A stretch of DNA of 39,088 nucleotides from Chromatiales bacterium (GTDB taxonomy: Bacteria; Pseudomonadota; Gammaproteobacteria; Thiohalomonadales; Thiohalomonadaceae), in contig QKFD01000015.1 in assembly GCA_003251535.1 (NCBI GenBank), positions 1 to 39,088 on the forward strand, read 5' to 3'. This document shows, piece after piece, positions 34,564 to 39,088 of this stretch (the first letter of the stretch is position 1; every line of letters starts with the position of its first letter). A program made the position numbers and the translations under genes. Below the pieces are notes generated by a model that saw nothing but the letters and a program-made list of their open reading frames with translations, made no database searches and was not told the origin of the DNA.

Positions 34564-36552
34564 ATGCCGAGCCGTAGAGAGTTAGCGAATGCCGTCCGTG
34601 CCCTCAGCATGGACGCGGTCCAGAAGGCCAAGTCGGGCCACCCCGGCGCCCCGATGGGGATGGCCGATATCGCTGAAGTGCTGTGGAACGACCACCTTAA
34701 ACACAACCCGGCCAATCCAAAGTGGGTGGATCGCGATCGATTCATCCTCTCCAATGGCCACGGCTCCATGCTCATCTACTCCCTCCTCCACCTGGCCGGT
34801 TACGACCTGTCCATGGAGGACCTGAAGAGCTTCCGCCAACTCCACTCCCGCACCCCTGGCCACCCCGAGTACGGCTACACCGCCGGCGTGGAGACCACCA
34901 CCGGTCCCCTCGGTCAGGGCATCACCAATGGCGTTGGTATGGCCCTGGCCGAAAAAGTGCTGGCTGGCCAGTTCAACCGCCCCGGCCACACCATCGTTGA
35001 CCACCACACCTATGTGTTCATGGGTGATGGCTGCATGATGGAGGGTATCTCCCACGAATCCTGCGCCCTTGCCGGCACCCTGGGGTTGGGTAAGCTGATC
35101 GCCTTCTGGGACGACAACGGCATCTCCATCGACGGTCACGTCGAGGGGTGGTTCACCGACGACACCCCGAAGCGTTTCGAGGCCTACGGTTGGCACGTGA
35201 TCCGCGATGTTGACGGCCACAATGCCGATGCCATCAACAAGGCGATCCACGACGCCAAGAGCGTCAACGACAAGCCGAGCCTCATCTGCTGCAAGACGGT
35301 CATCGGCTACGGTGCCCCCAATCTGTGCGGCTCCCACGACTGCCACGGCGCCCCGCTGGGGGATGACGAGATCGCCGCCACCCGCGAGAACCTGGGTTGG
35401 AACCACCCGCCGTTCGAGATCCCGGCCGACGTCTATGCCGGTTGGGATGCCAAGGGCAAGGGCAGCAGCGCCGAGTCCCACTGGGGCGAGAAGTTCGCCG
35501 CCTATCGCAACGAGCATCCCGAGCTGGCGGCCGAGTTTGAGCGCCGGATGGCCGGTGAGCTGCCTGCCGATTGGGCCGAGAAGGCCGCTGCCTATGTCGC
35601 CGCTGCCAATGGGAAGGCGGAGAAGATCGCTACCCGTAAGGCGTCGCAGAACAGCATCCAGGCCTACGCCGCTGCGCTGCCGGAGTTCCTCGGTGGCTCC
35701 GCTGACCTCACCCCCTCCAATCTCACCAATTGGAAGGAGGCAAAGGCCATCAGCAAGACCGTCTCCGATGGCAACTACCTCTCCTACGGTGTGCGTGAGT
35801 TTGGCATGTCCGCCATCATGAATGGTGTGGCCCTGCACGGCGGCTTCATCCCGTTCGGCGGCACCTTCCTCATGTTCTCCGAGTACGCCCGCAACGCCCT
35901 GCGCATGGCGGCCCTGATGAAGGTGCGCTCCATCTTCGTCTACACCCACGACTCCATCGGCCTGGGTGAGGATGGCCCCACCCACCAGCCCATCGAACAG
36001 ATCTCCACCCTGCGCATGATTCCCAACATGTCGGTGTGGCGTCCCTGTGATACGGTGGAGACCGCTGTGGCCTGGCGTACCGCCGTGGAGCGGGCCAACG
36101 GCCCATCCTGCCTGATCTTCTCCCGCCAGAATCTGCCCCACGTGGTGCGGAGCGATGCGCAGATCGCCGACATCGCTCGCGGTGGTTACATCGTCAGCGA
36201 CTGCGAGGGCACGCCTGAGGTGATTCTCATCGCCACCGGCTCCGAAGTGGAGCTGGCCATGGGGGCGGCAGAGGCACTGGCTGGGCGTAAGGTGCGGGTG
36301 GTCTCCATGCCCTGTAGCGATCTGTTCGATGCCCAGGACGCCGCCTACCGCGAGTCGGTGCTGCCGGCCGCCGTCACCAAACGGGTGGCCGTGGAGGCAG
36401 GTGTCACCGGCTTCTGGTACAAGTACGTCGGCCTCGACGGGCGGGTAGTGGGGATCGACCGTTTCGGCGAATCGGCCCCGGCCGGCCAGCTGTTCAAGGA
36501 GTTCGGCTTCACCGTGGAGAATGTGGTGAAGACCGTCGAGTCAATTATCTGA
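34564..36552 (+). CDS. tkt: Transketolase
   Basis: 662 residues from the ATG at 34564 (E. coli TktA has 663). An open frame from 34441 is rejected because it starts outside the conserved fold and the 34564 start has AGGAGAG upstream. It transfers two-carbon units between sugar phosphates using thiamine diphosphate, serving the pentose phosphate and, if present, the Calvin cycle. Motifs include [13 protein letters not shown] near the start, the TPP-binding GDGCMMEG to WDDNG segment (about 153-187) and the pyrimidine-domain [17 protein letters not shown] signature. It heads a tkt-gap-pgk-pyk operon, an order common in purple and sulfur-oxidising proteobacteria. Confidence 0.97.
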   Translation: MPSRRELANAVRALSMDAVQKAKSGHPGAPMGMADIAEVLWNDHLKHNPANPKWVDRDRFILSNGHGSMLIYSLLHLAGYDLSMEDLKSFRQLHSRTPGHPEYGYTAGVETTTGPLGQGITNGVGMALAEKVLAGQFNRPGHTIVDHHTYVFMGDGCMMEGISHESCALAGTLGLGKLIAFWDDNGISIDGHVEGWFTDDTPKRFEAYGWHVIRDVDGHNADAINKAIHDAKSVNDKPSLICCKTVIGYGAPNLCGSHDCHGAPLGDDEIAATRENLGWNHPPFEIPADVYAGWDAKGKGSSAESHWGEKFAAYRNEHPELAAEFERRMAGELPADWAEKAAAYVAAANGKAEKIATRKASQNSIQAYAAALPEFLGGSADLTPSNLTNWKEAKAISKTVSDGNYLSYGVREFGMSAIMNGVALHGGFIPFGGTFLMFSEYARNALRMAALMKVRSIFVYTHDSIGLGEDGPTHQPIEQISTLRMIPNMSVWRPCDTVETAVAWRTAVERANGPSCLIFSRQNLPHVVRSDAQIADIARGGYIVSDCEGTPEVILIATGSEVELAMGAAEALAGRKVRVVSMPCSDLFDAQDAAYRESVLPAAVTKRVAVEAGVTGFWYKYVGLDGRVVGIDRFGESAPAGQLFKEFGFTVENVVKTVESII

Positions 36553-37581
<1,029 letters not shown>

Positions 37582-37596
37582 GCCGTCGGTCGCTGC

Positions 37597-37656
37597 GGTG
37601 CGGGGAGCAGCAGGCCCCGCACCCTCTGGTTCGGTGCGGGGCCTGCTCCCCGCACC
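37597..37656 (+). repeat. Nested palindromes in the gap-pgk spacer
   Basis: Left unit 37597-37623 and right unit 37633-37656 are each near-palindromic, both beginning GGTGCGGGG and ending CCCCGCACC. They are also complementary to each other except for three extra bases in the left unit. The RNA could therefore form two small hairpins or one long stem with a 9-base loop. It starts 15 bases after the gap stop. It may stabilise, process or partially terminate the message between gap and pgk. Confidence 0.8.
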
Positions 37657-37737
37657 TGCCTGCCCAATCCCAGCGAGAGCTATTCGCCAAGGCCCCGCCT
37701 TCGCCAATGTCTTTCAACAATAACGAGGGAATCGCCC

Positions 37738-38919
37738 ATGCCTGTCATCAAGATGACCGACCTCGACCTCAAAGGTAAGCGCGTCTTCATCCGCTCTGAC
37801 CTCAACGTCCCCGTCAAGGAGGGTAAAGTCACCTCCGACGCCCGTATCACCGCCTCCCTGCCCACCATCCAACACGCCCTTGATGCCGGCGCCAAGGTGA
37901 TGGTTACCTCCCACCTGGGGCGTCCCACTGAGGGCGAGTGGAGCGAAGAGATCTCCCTCAAGCCCGTGGCCGATCTCCTCTCCACCAAGCTCGGCAAGCC
38001 GGTGCGCCTGATCAAGGATTGGGTCGATGGCGGTTTTGACGTGGCAGAGGGTGAGCTGGTGCTGCTGGAGAACTGCCGGGTCAACAAGGGCGAGAAGAAA
38101 AATGTCGAGGAGACCGCCAAGAAGTACGCCGCCCTGTGCGACGTCTTCGTGATGGACGCCTTCGGCACCGCCCACCGCGCTGAGGCCTCCACCCACGGGG
38201 TGGCCAAGTTTGCCCCCACCGCCGCCGCCGGCCTGCTGCTGATGGGTGAGCTGGAGGCGCTGGAGAAGGCCCTGGCCAATCCGGCCCGGCCGATGGTGGC
38301 CATTGTCGGTGGCTCCAAGGTCTCCACCAAGCTCACCGTGCTGGAGTCCCTCGCCGAGAAGGTGGACCAGCTGGTGGTGGGCGGCGGTATCGCCAACACC
38401 TTCCTCGCCGCCTCCGGCAAGAAGATCGGCAAGTCGCTGGCCGAGACCGACCTCATCCCCACGGCCCAGTCGCTGATGGAGAAGATGAGCGCCCGCGGCG
38501 CCACCATCCCCATCGCGGAAGATGTGGTGGTGGGCAAGCAGTTCGACGCCAATGAGCCGGCGGTGCTGAAGGACTCGGGTGAGGTGGCGGAAGATGACAT
38601 GATCTTCGACATCGGCCCCAAGAGTGCCGAGGCGCTGGCCGAGATCATCATGCAGGCCGGTACTGTCGTTTGGAACGGCCCGGTAGGGGTGTTCGAGTTC
38701 GATCAGTTTGGTGGTGGCACCCAGCGGATCGCCGAGGCCATCGCCGCCACCTCCGCCTTCACCCTGGCGGGCGGCGGCGACACCATCGCGGCCATCCAGA
38801 AGTACGATATTTACGACAAGGTCTCCTATATCTCCACCGCCGGTGGCGCCTTCCTCGAATACCTCGAAGGTAAGGTACTGCCTGCGGTGGCCATCCTGGA
38901 GGAGCGCGCAGCTGGCTGA
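37738..38919 (+). CDS. pgk: Phosphoglycerate kinase
   Basis: 393 residues. It interconverts 1,3-bisphosphoglycerate plus ADP with 3-phosphoglycerate plus ATP. The substrate-binding [11 protein letters not shown] motif (about 18-28), SHLGRP, the GGSKVSTK hinge region and the C-terminal nucleotide loop AGGGDT are intact. The ATG follows a weak AACGAGGGAA ribosome site. It lies downstream of gap across the palindromic spacer and is followed after 37 bases by pyk. Confidence 0.97.
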   Translation: MPVIKMTDLDLKGKRVFIRSDLNVPVKEGKVTSDARITASLPTIQHALDAGAKVMVTSHLGRPTEGEWSEEISLKPVADLLSTKLGKPVRLIKDWVDGGFDVAEGELVLLENCRVNKGEKKNVEETAKKYAALCDVFVMDAFGTAHRAEASTHGVAKFAPTAAAGLLLMGELEALEKALANPARPMVAIVGGSKVSTKLTVLESLAEKVDQLVVGGGIANTFLAASGKKIGKSLAETDLIPTAQSLMEKMSARGATIPIAEDVVVGKQFDANEPAVLKDSGEVAEDDMIFDIGPKSAEALAEIIMQAGTVVWNGPVGVFEFDQFGGGTQRIAEAIAATSAFTLAGGGDTIAAIQKYDIYDKVSYISTAGGAFLEYLEGKVLPAVAILEERAAG

Positions 38920-38956
38920 TCTCACAGGGGCGCTCTCCCAAGAAGACGAAACTACG

Positions 38957-39088
38957 ATGTCTAGACGTACCAAGATCGTTGCTACCCTTGGCCCAGCCAC
39001 CGATGACCCGAAGATGTTGGATAAGGTCATCGAGGCAGGGGTCGATGTGGTGCGCGTCAACTTCTCCCACGGCACCCCTGAGGAGCAT
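38957..39088 (+). CDS. pyk: Pyruvate kinase, N-terminal fragment
   Basis: Only the first 44 codons are in the window; the frame stays open to the edge. The start [13 protein letters not shown] and the following [10 protein letters not shown] segment are the characteristic N-terminal motifs of pyruvate kinase, including the phosphate and metal-site asparagine and serine. The enzyme makes pyruvate and ATP from phosphoenolpyruvate. It follows pgk by 37 bases and completes the tkt-gap-pgk-pyk order. Whether it is the PykA or PykF type cannot be told. Confidence 0.92.
   Translation, partial: MSRRTKIVATLGPATDDPKMLDKVIEAGVDVVRVNFSHGTPEEH

Noticed and set aside
34582-36141. 519-codon open frame antisense to tkt
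   Set aside because: Composition (Gly, Val, His and Asp-rich) is typical of the reverse frame of a GC-rich gene; tkt is unmistakable on the other strand.
37714-39075. 453-codon open frame antisense to pgk and pyk
   Set aside because: It spans two genuine genes and their spacer and has no recognisable domain; an artefact of high GC codon usage.

Overview
The window is a GC-rich, densely packed gammaproteobacterial chromosome segment. Gene order closely matches a region known from Pseudomonas aeruginosa: yggU-yggT-proC-yggS | pilT-pilU, then the gshB-tonB-yqgE-ruvX-pyrR-pyrB-pyrC' block beside pilG-pilH-pilI-pilJ-chpA. A PyrK-like gene, cytochrome c4, a SAH-riboswitch-controlled methyl cycle and a tkt-gap-pgk-pyk operon point away from Pseudomonas, perhaps towards Chromatiales-like sulfur or purple lineages. 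That placement is inference; no 16S gene is present. No CRISPR array, insertion sequence, prophage, tRNA or rRNA was seen.

Layout. 1-2041: dynamin-like GTPase (-) behind a perfect hairpin. 2155-4662: yggS, proC, yggT, yggU (-). 4700-6936: pilT and pilU (+), the type IV pilus retraction ATPases. 6989-13633: a tightly overlapping minus-strand cluster gshB, tonB, yqgE, ruvX, pyrR, pyrB, pseudo-dihydroorotase pyrC', pyrK-like. 13794-25053: the Chp/Pil chemosensory operon pilG, pilH, pilI, pilJ, a 2410-residue chpA and chpC (+), followed by a cytochrome c4 gene. 25793-30408: the activated-methyl cycle metK, ahcY, metF plus rsmE (-), with a SAH riboswitch before ahcY and a hairpin-rich leader before metF. 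30674-33691: a PhnD-like binding protein and a FimX-type degenerate GGDEF/EAL protein (-). 33692-34563: a long non-coding stretch. 34564-39088: tkt, gap, pgk and the start of pyk (+).

Functionally, the window gathers much of the twitching-motility control apparatus: retraction motors PilT/PilU, chemosensory receptor and kinase PilJ/ChpA with response regulators PilG/PilH, a TonB3-like protein and a FimX-like c-di-GMP effector. The adaptation enzymes PilK (CheR) and ChpB (CheB), which accompany this operon in Pseudomonas, are absent here. The pyrimidine genes encode aspartate transcarbamoylase with a catalytically dead dihydroorotase partner. No single wholly new system is evident. The most notable items are the clear SAH riboswitch, the possible metF attenuator, the metal-ligand-free dihydroorotase next to a PyrK-like protein, the adaptation-less Chp operon with an acidic repeat-bearing ChpA linker, and a possibly leaderless tonB.
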